Shown piece after piece: positions 25,527 to 34,141 of a DNA stretch of 64,000 bases. Position 1 is the first letter of the stretch; the number at the start of each line of letters is the position of its first letter. The notes under the pieces are model-generated. The model made no database searches and was not told the origin of the DNA. It saw only the letters and a list, made by a program, of their open reading frames with translations. The translations under genes were made by a program, and so were the position numbers. The DNA comes from Raskinella chloraquaticus (SeqCode) (GTDB lineage Bacteria > Pseudomonadota > Alphaproteobacteria > Rhizobiales > UBA4765): the NCBI GenBank assembly GCA_002365175.1, contig DEZK01000029.1, forward strand, positions 5,660-69,659. The letters run 5' to 3'.

Positions 25527-26539
25527 GCAGCCCTCCTCTGTGGCGGGCTGTCAAACAGATCGTCGATGGCCTGCTGAACGCCGGCAGGGTCATCTGCGGA
25601 CAATAATCGCTGCCGCACATCGCCCGCGATGTCATCGCGATGGAACAGCCGGTTCACATAAGCGGCAAGATGCTTGCGCACGATCCGCCGCCCCAGCACC
25701 GTGCCATGGTGCGCGAGACTGTCATCATAATGGGCACGCATGATCAACCTGATCTCGTTTGCTGTCGGTTGCACGCCTGGACCCTCTATGCCCGCCAGGC
25801 TTTGGGCGATGTTGCCAACCAGCCAGGGCTGACCGATCGATGCGCGCCCGATCATCACGCCATCGGCTTTGCTCAACGCCAACGCGTTCTGCGCGCTGGC
25901 CACATCGCTGACGTCACCATTGACGATGACAGGAACCGATACTGCGGCTTTGACCGCGCCGACCGCCAGCCAATCCGCCTGGCCCTGATAGAACTGCGCT
26001 CGCGTACGCCCATGAACGGTCAGGGCGGCAGCGCCTGCCTCGGCGGCGCGCCTGGCAATGAGCGGCGCATTGCGCGATGCGTCATCCCACCCCAGCCGCA
26101 TCTTGACGGTGACGGGTATGGCGACTGCAGCAATCACCGCTTCCAGCAGGCGCAGTGCCTGGTCAGGCTCGCGCATGAGCGCCGCGCCCGCCCATCCATT
26201 GATCACGCGTTTTGCCGGGCAGCCCATATTGATATCGATGATGTCGGCACCCTCGCCTTCCGCCAGACGCGCCGCGCCCGCCAGGCTTGTCGCGTCGCAC
26301 CCCGCGAGTTGAATGATTTTTATTCCAGCGCCGCTTGCCGCAATCTTGCGCCGCACGGCCGCTGTCTGCTGGAGCATCTCCCCACTCGCCACCATTTCCG
26401 CGACGACCGCCGATGCGCCAAACCGCATGGCGAGTTTGCGGAACGGCGCGTCAGTGACGCCAGCCATCGGCGCCAGCAGCACCCGGCCTGCCAATGCGAT
26501 CCCACCAATTTTCAGCTTTGTGTCAGACAAACGCACCAT
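25523..26539 (-). CDS. dusB: tRNA-dihydrouridine synthase
   Basis: This 338-residue FMN-dependent reductase of the NifR3/DusB type has APMAGVTDAPFRKLAMRFGA at the start. The catalytic Cys is in DINMGCPAKRV, and VHGRTRAQFYQG and VNGDV are in the barrel. It reduces uridine in the tRNA D-loop using NADPH. It is the first gene of the ntrBC operon and diverges from ispDF across 118 AT-rich bases that should hold both promoters. Confidence 0.95.
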   Translation of the reverse strand: MVRLSDTKLKIGGIALAGRVLLAPMAGVTDAPFRKLAMRFGASAVVAEMVASGEMLQQTAAVRRKIAASGAGIKIIQLAGCDATSLAGAARLAEGEGADIIDINMGCPAKRVINGWAGAALMREPDQALRLLEAVIAAVAIPVTVKMRLGWDDASRNAPLIARRAAEAGAAALTVHGRTRAQFYQGQADWLAVGAVKAAVSVPVIVNGDVSDVASAQNALALSKADGVMIGRASIGQPWLVGNIAQSLAGIEGPGVQPTANEIRLIMRAHYDDSLAHHGTVLGRRIVRKHLAAYVNRLFHRDDIAGDVRQRLLSADDPAGVQQAIDDLFDSPPQRRAA

Positions 26540-26625
26540 CGACTGCTTAATTATTAATCATATCATCTACTGCCCAGACCTTAGCCATATCCCTTTTGCG
26601 CTGCAACATCATTTTAATCGTGATA

Positions 26626-26648
26626 CGACAGCCCGTTTTTGTCTGTCG
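26626..26648 (+). repeat. Hairpin in the ispDF leader
   Basis: CGACAG and CTGTCG form a perfect 6-bp stem around an 11-base loop, ending nine bases before the ispDF ATG. It could affect ribosome access; nothing shows that it does. Confidence 0.3.
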
Positions 26649-26657
26649 GGGTCCTTC

Positions 26658-27890
26658 ATGAATGAGTCTTCTGCACAAGGCGCAAATGCGGCTCTGGTTG
26701 TCGCGGCCGGGCGTGGTGTCAGAGCCGGCGGTGGCCTGCCCAAGCAGTATCGCACCGTGGGTGGCCAGCCGATCTTGCGGCGCACCATCGAAAACTTGCT
26801 GAATATGCCTTTTTTTGCACGCGTTTTATGCGTCATTCATCCCGATGATGCCGCTTTATACGCGATGGCGATCGACGGCCTGAGTGGAGCGGAGCGGCTG
26901 CTCCCGCCCGTTACAGGCGGCGCCAGCAGGCAGGCATCGGTCAAGGCGGGTGTCGAGGAACTGGCAAGACTAGAATTCAAGCGGATCGTAGTCCATGACG
27001 CGGTGCGTCCCTTTGCCACTGCGACCTTGTTCGAGCGGGTTATTGAGGCCTTGGCAGGAGCGCCGGGGGCGATCGCCGCGCTGCCGGTGAATGACACATT
27101 GAAGCGCGGGTCAACCGGTCACATGATCACTGATACTATTGACCGCGCCGGATTGTTTGCCGCCCAGACACCCCAGGCCTTCCGTACCGATGCCTTGCTT
27201 GCGGCTCATCGTCTGGCAGCAACAGCCCAGCGCGAGGATTTTACCGACGACGCTTCGCTTCTCGAGTGGCAGGATCAGCCCGTCGCTCTGGTGGATGGTG
27301 AGGTTGATAATTTCAAGATAACCGCGCCCGCTGATTTTGCCCGCGCCGAGCGCCTGCTGTCGGCCCATGAGCGGCAGATCATCCGCACCGGCCTTGGCTA
27401 TGATGTCCACGCCTTCACCGACGGTGATCACGTGACGATTGGCGGCATCAAAATTTCTCATAATCGCGGTGTTCTTGCCCATTCCGATGGTGATGTCGTC
27501 CTCCATGCCCTGACCGATGCCATACTGGGGGCTTTATGTGATGGTGATATCGGTCGCCATTTCCCACCATCCGATGAACGGTGGCGCAACGCACCCTCTG
27601 ATCAGTTTCTTGCTTTTGCCGCCGCAAGAGTGCGCGAGAAAGGCGGTTTACTCATCAATCTGGACGCCACTTTGATCGCCGAAGCCCCGCGTGTCGGCCC
27701 GCATCGCGAGGCGATCCGTCGCAAGATCGCCGAGGCGGCGATGCTCCCGGTCAACGCCGTCTCGATCAAGGCGACCACCTCGGAACAGCTTGGTTTTGTC
27801 GGCCGACGCGAAGGTCTGGCCGCCATGGCGCTCGCGACCATTTCGCTGCCGGCCTCGGCGCCGAACGGCAATGACGCGGGCGATGAGTGA
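26658..27890 (+). CDS. ispDF: Bifunctional MEP cytidylyltransferase / MECDP synthase
   Basis: This 410-residue fusion covers two steps of the non-mevalonate isoprenoid pathway. The IspD half has ALVVAAGRGVRAGGGLPKQY and VHDAVRPF. The IspF half starts near residue 240 (GLGYDVHAF) with ILGALCDGDIGRHFPPSD. The fusion is common in alphaproteobacteria. The ATG at 26658 is used because the frame upstream of it runs into the dusB gene on the other strand. It is followed by cinA with overlapping ends. Confidence 0.95.
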   Translation: MNESSAQGANAALVVAAGRGVRAGGGLPKQYRTVGGQPILRRTIENLLNMPFFARVLCVIHPDDAALYAMAIDGLSGAERLLPPVTGGASRQASVKAGVEELARLEFKRIVVHDAVRPFATATLFERVIEALAGAPGAIAALPVNDTLKRGSTGHMITDTIDRAGLFAAQTPQAFRTDALLAAHRLAATAQREDFTDDASLLEWQDQPVALVDGEVDNFKITAPADFARAERLLSAHERQIIRTGLGYDVHAFTDGDHVTIGGIKISHNRGVLAHSDGDVVLHALTDAILGALCDGDIGRHFPPSDERWRNAPSDQFLAFAAARVREKGGLLINLDATLIAEAPRVGPHREAIRRKIAEAAMLPVNAVSIKATTSEQLGFVGRREGLAAMALATISLPASAPNGNDAGDE

Positions 27891-28380
27891 GGCCATGGAC
27901 ACAAATGAAGATATCGCTTCGCAGGTGATCACCCTTTGCCGGGCACAAAACATCAGGATCGCAACGGCTGAATCATGTACAGGCGGTCTCATCAGCGCCG
28001 CCCTTACCGCAATCCCGGGCTCATCCGACGTCCTCGACTGCGGCTTCGTCACCTATTCCAACCTGGCAAAAATGGCCATGCTCGGTGTTTCTGAAACCGC
28101 TCTCGCGCGTCATGGCGCGGTCAGCGAGGAAGTCGCGCGCGCCATGGCCGAGGGGGCGCTGGCGCGCTCGCCTGCATCCCTCGCCGTTGCCGTCACCGGC
28201 ATTGCCGGGCCTAATGGCGGTTCGGCAGAAAAGCCGGTCGGACGGGTGCATGTTGCCGTTGCGCGCCATGGCAGGCCAACCATCCATGAGCGGCTCGACC
28301 TTGGCGATCTGGGTCGCTCAGCGGTGCGCGAGCGGACCGTCAACCGCGCCCTGGAATTGCTCAGAAACGCCGTTGCTTAG
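27883..28380 (+). CDS. pncC: CinA family protein, nicotinamide-nucleotide amidohydrolase
   Basis: This protein of about 165 residues corresponds to the stand-alone C-terminal CinA domain. ATAESCTGGLISAAL contains the catalytic Ser of NMN deamidases, followed by VTYSN and AVTGIAGPNGGSAEKPVG. It recycles NMN to nicotinate mononucleotide. The ATG at 27883 overlaps the end of ispDF by eight bases; an alternative ATG lies at 27895. Co-transcription with ispDF is likely. Confidence 0.92.
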   Translation: MSEAMDTNEDIASQVITLCRAQNIRIATAESCTGGLISAALTAIPGSSDVLDCGFVTYSNLAKMAMLGVSETALARHGAVSEEVARAMAEGALARSPASLAVAVTGIAGPNGGSAEKPVGRVHVAVARHGRPTIHERLDLGDLGRSAVRERTVNRALELLRNAVA

Positions 28381-28385
28381 AAAAT

Positions 28386-28412
28386 GCCGCGAAAAAGAGG
28401 AAAGCGGCTTTT
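28386..28412 (+). terminator. Probable rho-independent terminator after ispDF-cinA
   Basis: GCCGC and GCGGC form a stem around a purine-rich 13-base loop, followed directly by TTTT and preceded on the other side by AAAA. It lies between the convergent cinA and spermidine-synthase-like genes and could work in both directions. The stem is short. Confidence 0.45.
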
Positions 28413-28427
28413 CGCTAACAGCATGCG

Positions 28428-30680
28428 CTAGCGCTTCGACCACAACCGGCGATAGATGGCGGCTGGCAGATCGGTAAAATCATCGCTCCATGGCTTCACG
28501 TCAGCCACCGGCGCAAGTGACCACCATTTCGCGCGCTGTATCAGGTCATCAAGATCGGCAGGGGCGCGGGCAAGCGCGATCACATCGGCTGCTGACCGAT
28601 ACGTGTTCTTAAAATCATCGTTGGTGGATAAGCGCCTTGCGCCCGTCAAGCCCAGTACCTCGGCATTTGCGGCAACCACCGAGGCCAGTTCGAGATTACG
28701 ATTGCTCACATGCATCAGGAGCAGCCCGCGCGGCGCCAGCTTGCGTGCATAAAGGCTCATCGCCTCAACCGTCAAAAGATGAGTGGGAATTGAATCGGAG
28801 GAAAAAGCGTCAAGTACAATCAGATCCTGCGACCCATCGCCAAGCGAGGTCAGCGTCAACCGTGCATCGCCGATCGAGATCTTGCGGCGATCGTCGGGGG
28901 ACATGAACCCGAACTGCCGCTGATCAAGCGCGATTTCGACGACAGCGGGATCGATCTCGAAATAGCGCCAATCGTTCTGGTCGCGCCCGTACCACGCCAG
29001 CGCACCTGCGCCCAGCCCCACGATGCTGGCGGAAAACTGCGCCTTGCGACGCCGCACGCTGTCAATGGCATCGGCAAACGGACTTTCGGGATGATAATAC
29101 GTCGTCGGCGGCGCGTCTTTGACTATCGCTCCAGCGCTGTCCGTCATCTGCCGCGCGCCATGCAGTGTCGTTCCGTGGAAAAGAAGGCGAAAGCGACCAT
29201 CAGTGCTCGCAACCATCCGATGGACACCAAAAAACGAACGCACGCTCTCGGCCTTGCCATTTAACGGGCTGAGCCAGGCTTCACCCGCCAGCAGCGCTAT
29301 CGCCACTGTCAGGGCAGCCAACATGTGCCGGTACAGCAGAACAAAACTCATGACCGCCATCACCAGACCCAACACCAGAACCGGCTCCCGCTGCGGGCCG
29401 GTGACGTCAGGAAAAGCATAGAGGCAGGAAACGATCGCGCCACCGATGACGATACCAAGCGCGAGCGCTTTGCCCGTCTTCGCCCAAGTCGGTGGTGCCA
29501 GAATGAGTGGAGTTGCGAGGCAAAGCAGCAGAGTGATCGGGAATTCGGCAATCGACGAAAACAACAGAGGCGCCAGTAATGCCGTGAAACTGCCACCCAG
29601 CACGCCACCAAGTGACATTGACAGATAAAACAGCGTCAGCCTTTCCTTTTCGGGCCGCAGAGCAACGAGCGCGGCATGCGCGCTCATTGCCGCGATGAAG
29701 AGAGCCGCCAGATCGAGCAGGACGCTCACTGCGATATCCGGCGTCAGCGCGAAGCTGCGCGCCACGATCACCATGCCGATGATGGCAAGTTGCAACCGGT
29801 GCAGAACCTCGGACGATACCAGCGGCGTTTTGCGGAACGTAAGTACAAACGTCAGCAGGAAGAGCGCCAGTGGCACCACCCACAGGAAAGGCGCGGCAGC
29901 AATGTCGGATGAAATATGCGCAGTCACCGCCACGAGCAGTGCTGAGGGAATAAAGGCGAGCGCGATCCATTGGCACACACGCCGGAACGCCAGCGGCGCA
30001 GCGCTTGTCACACGCGCGATAATCGCCTTGGATTGCGCCTGACCAGCGGTAATCCCCGCCGCCGCGATCAGGACCGCAAGCGCTGCAAAACCAAGCGACC
30101 ACAGGCTGCTTTGCGCCACCAGCCCGAAATTTGGCTCAACGATCAGCGGATAGCTCAGAAGGCCGACAAACGACCCGATATTGGAGGCGGCGTAAAGATG
30201 ATAGGGATCTTCACCCGCCGCGTGCTGGCTGCGCGCAAACCACGCCTGAAGCAAGGGCCCATTGCCGGCAACGGCAAGGAAGGGTACGGCTACCGCCATC
30301 AAGAAGATTGTCACGAACCACATCACCGACCCCTCGCCCGCCGGAAGCGCAGCGTTGCCTGGCAGGGCAATCGGCAGGAAGGCGGCAGCGGCGGCCATCA
30401 ACGCGACATGGATCACCGTGGCGCGACGGATCGAGGCACACGACGACAGCGCGTGCGCATAGGCGTAGCCGGCAAGCAGGACGGCCTGAAACATCACCAT
30501 CGCTACCGACCACACGGAGGGTGACCCGCCAAGAACGGGCAGCACCATGCGGGTGAACAACGGCTGGATGGAAAACAGCAAGGCGGCGGAAAGAAAAAGA
30601 GCCGCAACCGTCAGCGGCAACAAGGCAAACCGCACTGCAAAATTTGGCGATGACGCCGGTGAAAGGGTGGAAATAGCCAT
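28428..30680 (-). CDS. Fused membrane protein with C-terminal spermidine-synthase-like domain
   Basis: The first ~480 of 750 residues form a multi-pass membrane region (LLFSIQPLFTRMVLPVLGG, then repeated hydrophobic helices). The last ~260 are a SAM-binding aminopropyltransferase-like domain with IVGLGAGALAWYG and DAFSSDSIPTHLLT. This fused family is widespread, but its reaction has not been settled in most cases; polyamine synthesis at the membrane is the usual guess. It lies between ratA and cinA, where the conserved order normally has no such gene. The start has no strong ribosome binding site. Confidence 0.85.
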   Translation of the reverse strand: MAISTLSPASSPNFAVRFALLPLTVAALFLSAALLFSIQPLFTRMVLPVLGGSPSVWSVAMVMFQAVLLAGYAYAHALSSCASIRRATVIHVALMAAAAAFLPIALPGNAALPAGEGSVMWFVTIFLMAVAVPFLAVAGNGPLLQAWFARSQHAAGEDPYHLYAASNIGSFVGLLSYPLIVEPNFGLVAQSSLWSLGFAALAVLIAAAGITAGQAQSKAIIARVTSAAPLAFRRVCQWIALAFIPSALLVAVTAHISSDIAAAPFLWVVPLALFLLTFVLTFRKTPLVSSEVLHRLQLAIIGMVIVARSFALTPDIAVSVLLDLAALFIAAMSAHAALVALRPEKERLTLFYLSMSLGGVLGGSFTALLAPLLFSSIAEFPITLLLCLATPLILAPPTWAKTGKALALGIVIGGAIVSCLYAFPDVTGPQREPVLVLGLVMAVMSFVLLYRHMLAALTVAIALLAGEAWLSPLNGKAESVRSFFGVHRMVASTDGRFRLLFHGTTLHGARQMTDSAGAIVKDAPPTTYYHPESPFADAIDSVRRRKAQFSASIVGLGAGALAWYGRDQNDWRYFEIDPAVVEIALDQRQFGFMSPDDRRKISIGDARLTLTSLGDGSQDLIVLDAFSSDSIPTHLLTVEAMSLYARKLAPRGLLLMHVSNRNLELASVVAANAEVLGLTGARRLSTNDDFKNTYRSAADVIALARAPADLDDLIQRAKWWSLAPVADVKPWSDDFTDLPAAIYRRLWSKR

Positions 30681-30746
30681 GGAGGACGCCCGCTGAGGTA
30701 AATCGATGGCATCACCTCACCACAAAGCTCTCAACAAAAGCTTGCG

Positions 30747-31214
30747 TCAGCCAGCAATTTTACGCGCACCGTAGACGGTGTCTGCGCGCTTTTCGAAGGC
30801 CTCGGCGAAGCGCCCGAACACCCTGTCGAAGACGCTGCCCATGACCATGGCAAGCGTGCGCGAGCGCAACTCATACGACAGTTTGAAATCGACGAGACAT
30901 CCCTGTGGCCCATCGGCGCCGAACGACCAACAATTTTCGAGGCTCTGCAAAGGCCCGTCGACATAGGTGACGATGATCGTCAGTTGCGAGCGATCGAGAG
31001 CAACGCGGCTGGTAAACGTCTCGCGGAAGAGTTTGTAACCAATCGTCATTGCCGCGGTCACCAACTCACTGCCATCTTCCCTCTTGCGGCGCGAGCGGAT
31101 GACGAGCTTCTCGCACAAGGGTACGAAGTGCGGATAACTTTCGATGTCCGCCACCAGATCAAACATCTGCTCTGGCGTGTAGTTGACGCGCCTCTGGCTG
31201 GTGATTTCCGGCAT
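30747..31214 (-). CDS. RatA/Coq10 family START-domain protein
   Basis: This 155-residue protein of the SRPBCC (START) fold has DLVADIESYPHFVPLC near residues 19-34 and DFKLSYELRSRTLAMVMGSV near the end, the pattern of Coq10/RatA. In mitochondria and alphaproteobacteria the family binds ubiquinone and helps respiration; the name RatA comes from an E. coli ribosome-association toxin. Next to lipA and pdh genes, a quinone role is the better guess. The start shares one base with the lipA stop. Confidence 0.9.
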   Translation of the reverse strand: MPEITSQRRVNYTPEQMFDLVADIESYPHFVPLCEKLVIRSRRKREDGSELVTAAMTIGYKLFRETFTSRVALDRSQLTIIVTYVDGPLQSLENCWSFGADGPQGCLVDFKLSYELRSRTLAMVMGSVFDRVFGRFAEAFEKRADTVYGARKIAG

Positions 31215-32176
31215 CAGACTTTGGCAGCACGCGCCTGCCGTGCCACCTTCAGACGGGCGAAATCCTCGCCCGCATGGTGCGAGGAGCGCGTCAGCGGCGA
31301 CGATGACACCATGAGGAAGCCCTTGGTGTAGGCAATCGTCTCGAAGGCTGCAAACTCGTCCGGCGTGACAAAGCTGATCACCGGATGATGCTTGCGGCTG
31401 GGCTGAAGGTATTGGCCGATAGTGATGAAGTCGACATCGGCCGAGCGCAGATCATCCATCAATTGCAGAACCTCGTTCCGCTCTTCCCCAAGGCCGACCA
31501 TGATGCCCGATTTGGTGAAGATCGACGGGTCAAGATCCTTCACCCGTTGCAGCAGGCGCAGCGAGTGAAAATAACGCGCGCCAGGGCGCACCGTCAGATA
31601 GTTCGAGGCAACCGTTTCCAGATTGTGGTTGAAGACGTCTGGCTTTGCCGCGACGACCGTTTCCAGCGCCCCCTCTTTGCGCAGGAAGTCAGGGGTGAGA
31701 ATTTCAATCGTTGTCGTTGGCGAGGCGGCCCTGATGGCACGGATGGTCTGCGCGAAATGCTCGGCCCCGCCATCATCAAGATCGTCGCGGTCAACCGAGG
31801 TGATCACCACATGGCTCAGCCCGAGCTTGGCGACCGCCTCGCCCACATGCGCCGGCTCATGGGCATCCAGCGCCCCCGGCAGGCCGGTCTTGACGTTGCA
31901 GAAGGCGCAGGCCCGCGTGCAGGTATCGCCCATGATCATGAAGGTGGCGTGCTTCTTTTCCCAGCACTCCCCGATATTCGGGCAGCCTGCCTCCTCGCAC
32001 ACGGTAACGAGCTTGTTCTCCTTCACGATCGCCCGCGTCTCGGCATATTTGGGCGAGCCCGGCGCCTTCACCCTGATCCAGTCGGGCTTGCGCAGCACCG
32101 GACTGTCCGCCTTATGCGCTTTTTCAGGATGGCGCGGGCGCGGATCGGCATGCAACGTATCAATCAGATTTGCCAT
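31214..32176 (-). CDS. lipA: Lipoyl synthase
   Basis: This 320-residue radical SAM enzyme has both iron-sulfur clusters visible. The auxiliary cluster motif is CEEAGCPNIGEC and the SAM cluster motif is CTRACAFC. It inserts two sulfurs into octanoyl groups on the lipoyl domains, which in this window are those of PdhB and PdhC. The ATG at 32176 (MANLIDTL) is preferred over a longer frame that reads through an upstream hairpin. It overlaps ratA by one base. Confidence 0.97.
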   Translation of the reverse strand: MANLIDTLHADPRPRHPEKAHKADSPVLRKPDWIRVKAPGSPKYAETRAIVKENKLVTVCEEAGCPNIGECWEKKHATFMIMGDTCTRACAFCNVKTGLPGALDAHEPAHVGEAVAKLGLSHVVITSVDRDDLDDGGAEHFAQTIRAIRAASPTTTIEILTPDFLRKEGALETVVAAKPDVFNHNLETVASNYLTVRPGARYFHSLRLLQRVKDLDPSIFTKSGIMVGLGEERNEVLQLMDDLRSADVDFITIGQYLQPSRKHHPVISFVTPDEFAAFETIAYTKGFLMVSSSPLTRSSHHAGEDFARLKVARQARAAKV

Positions 32177-32196
32177 GGACCTACCGTCAGAACACT

Positions 32197-32213
32197 CACC
32201 CGTAAAACGGGTG
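32197..32213. promoter_or_regulatory. Perfect inverted repeat just upstream of lipA
   Basis: CACCCGT, AAA, and ACGGGTG form a 7-bp perfect stem with a 3-base loop. It is separated from the lipA ATG by 20 bases. It may be an operator or a leader hairpin; there is no T-tract on the lipA strand to support a terminator. Confidence 0.4.
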
Positions 32214-32384
32214 CGGAAACAGCGCACGCAACGACAAAGGCGTCGGGAGCGACCGCCGATCCTGTCAGATCGCTGTCCGCTCCAGCGGCACGAACAGCAC
32301 CCTATATCATTTACCCCCGCGAGCGAAGTAGCCCGCTGGCCCCTGAGACACCATGTCAGCCGACGGGCAGCAGATGAGGCCGTA

Positions 32385-33449
32385 TCAATTGGCGTTCATC
32401 TGCAACGCCGTGACCGTACCGAAACGGCTGACATGATCGTCAATATGTGACGTGATCTGGCGGCAGACACACTGATCTTTGCCTGATGACTTGGCCGCAT
32501 ACATCAGCGCGTCAGCGACAGCGATGGCGCGGTATTCATCTTTCGGGGGCTGGGCGAACAGGGCCCCGCCCAGCGATGCCGTCGCAGAAAAACCGTTGAT
32601 CAGCATATCATCCTTGATCGAAAGCCGTATCCGCTCGCAGATTTTGGCCAAGGCAGACAGCGTCGCAACATTGACAAGGCAGGCGAATTCATCGCCGCCC
32701 AGCCTTGCGACGCTGTCTTCACCGCGCACCGCTTTCGCAATCGCCTTCGCAGCAACCACCAGCAACCGGTCGCCAGCCGCATGGCCCTCCTGATCATTAA
32801 CGCGCTTCATGCCATCAAGATCGATATAGACGATCCCGAACGGGTGCCCATCGCGCTTCTGTCGCTCGATCGATTTCGACATCTGCGATAGATAGGCCGT
32901 GCGATTGGGCAGTCCTGTCAATTGGTCCGACAATGCCAGCGTCCCGACGGCGCGCATCGTCTGGCGCAGATCAAGGGCGGTTACGATCGATTGCGCCAGC
33001 ACACGCAAGGCATCCAGCTGGTAAGTGTCAATCGTCCGCGGTTTGGTATCAACCACGCACAACGTTCCAAGGGGAAAGCCCTGTTTGGTAATCAGCGGAA
33101 TGCCTGCGTAAAATCGAATTCCAGGGGGGCCGACGACCAGATCATTATCGGAAAACCGGCAGTCCTGAGTGGCATCTGTCACGATCAGCGGTTGCGATGC
33201 ATCAAGGATAGCGTGAGCACAGAATGACAAATCGCGATGCGTTTCGCTGACTTCCAGCCCAACCTTTGACTTGAACCATTGACGATCTGAATCAATCAAG
33301 GAAATAAGGGCCATCGGGCAATCGCACAAGCGTGCCGCCAACCGTGTAATGTCGTCGAAATTCTGTTCGCAAACGCTATCAAGGATCTCATAATTGTGCA
33401 GCGCCTTCAGGCGCATCGCTTCATTCAAGGGAATAGGCGCCCGGCTCAT
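32385..33449 (-). CDS. GAF-GGDEF diguanylate cyclase
   Basis: This soluble protein of about 354 residues has an N-terminal GAF domain (FCAHAILDASQPLIVTDATQ, later FYAGIPLITKQGFPLGTLCV). Its C-terminal GGDEF domain has an intact LGGDEF active site. RGED lies exactly five residues before GGDEF, a product-inhibition I-site. It should make cyclic di-GMP in response to a small ligand or redox state. No EAL domain is present. An alternative in-frame ATG at 33482 lacks a ribosome binding site. It is unrelated in function to the flanking lipA and lpdA. Confidence 0.9.
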   Translation of the reverse strand: MSRAPIPLNEAMRLKALHNYEILDSVCEQNFDDITRLAARLCDCPMALISLIDSDRQWFKSKVGLEVSETHRDLSFCAHAILDASQPLIVTDATQDCRFSDNDLVVGPPGIRFYAGIPLITKQGFPLGTLCVVDTKPRTIDTYQLDALRVLAQSIVTALDLRQTMRAVGTLALSDQLTGLPNRTAYLSQMSKSIERQKRDGHPFGIVYIDLDGMKRVNDQEGHAAGDRLLVVAAKAIAKAVRGEDSVARLGGDEFACLVNVATLSALAKICERIRLSIKDDMLINGFSATASLGGALFAQPPKDEYRAIAVADALMYAAKSSGKDQCVCRQITSHIDDHVSRFGTVTALQMNAN

Positions 33450-33571
33450 CTTGGTTTTCCCGCTTATGTTTTGCGGTAACATATATATGATTCGACACTT
33501 AATTAAAAATTAGCCGCGATTTCGTCGTTCGATTACATGCATCTTTATACTCTGCCGGGCTTCGATTATTG

Positions 33572-33615
33572 GTGTTGATGATGTGTTGATGATGTGTTGG
33601 TGATGCGTTGCTGAA
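33572..33615. repeat. 11-bp tandem repeat, four decaying copies
   Basis: The unit GTGTTGATGAT occurs exactly at 33572 and 33583, then as GTGTTGGTGAT at 33594 and GCGTTGCTGAA at 33605. It lies in the 214-base spacer between the GGDEF gene and the small membrane protein gene, upstream of the former. The rest of that spacer is AT-rich and shows no gene. Confidence 0.8.
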
Positions 33616-33663
33616 ACGATCAGCGTCGCAAATCCGCGGTATCTGCAAACCTGAGGAAATCAA

Positions 33664-34086
33664 TTAACCTCGCGCGCGGCCGTTGACGAAATGCAGTATT
33701 CTTTTAGGCCGCATCTTCGGGACGACAGGGATGGACACGCTCGCCTCCGTCGATCCGGCGGGTGGTTGATCAAGCCTGATGACGATCCCGCCCTTGATCT
33801 GCTCTACCGATAACGGTCGCGGTGCGTTCTGCGCGTCGAATGCCAGTCGCGGTTGCGTGTTGGAGGCCGAGATGTGGACCTGCCAAACGGTCCCGATCGT
33901 GCCGCCGCATTGCGCCTCCTGGATACGCCAGAACATCCCGTCGCTGAAATAGCCATCGGCCAGCGTCACGCGCGGACAGGCATCCTGCACCGCCCACCAG
34001 CGCACCAAAAGCGGCGCCACGCTCAAACCCAGCGCCACCAGCCCGAAAGCCAGCAGAACGGCGCGACTTCTGGTCAGTTGTGGCAT
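33664..34086 (-). CDS. Hypothetical membrane-anchored or secreted protein
   Basis: This 140-residue protein is not recognised. Residues 10-30 form a hydrophobic helix (LLAFGLVALGLSVAPLLV), so it is an anchored or exported protein with a periplasmic domain of about 110 residues. That domain holds two Cys (in DACPRV and EAQCGG) that could pair, and is otherwise beta-rich in appearance. It lies 55 bases after lpdA on the same strand. Codon use looks like its neighbours. Confidence 0.65.
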   Translation of the reverse strand: MPQLTRSRAVLLAFGLVALGLSVAPLLVRWWAVQDACPRVTLADGYFSDGMFWRIQEAQCGGTIGTVWQVHISASNTQPRLAFDAQNAPRPLSVEQIKGGIVIRLDQPPAGSTEASVSIPVVPKMRPKRILHFVNGRARG

Positions 34087-34141
34087 TGCTGGGACCGCCT
34101 CGCCAAAAGCGACCAGACCGCGCCGCTCAATCGGCGCACGC

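Noticed and set aside
31385..32377. 330-codon plus-strand open frame opposite lipA
   Set aside because: Antisense shadow of a radical SAM gene, with no domain or ribosome binding site.
33572..33615. CRISPR-like array
   Set aside because: The units are 11 bp, contiguous and without spacers, so this is a simple tandem repeat.
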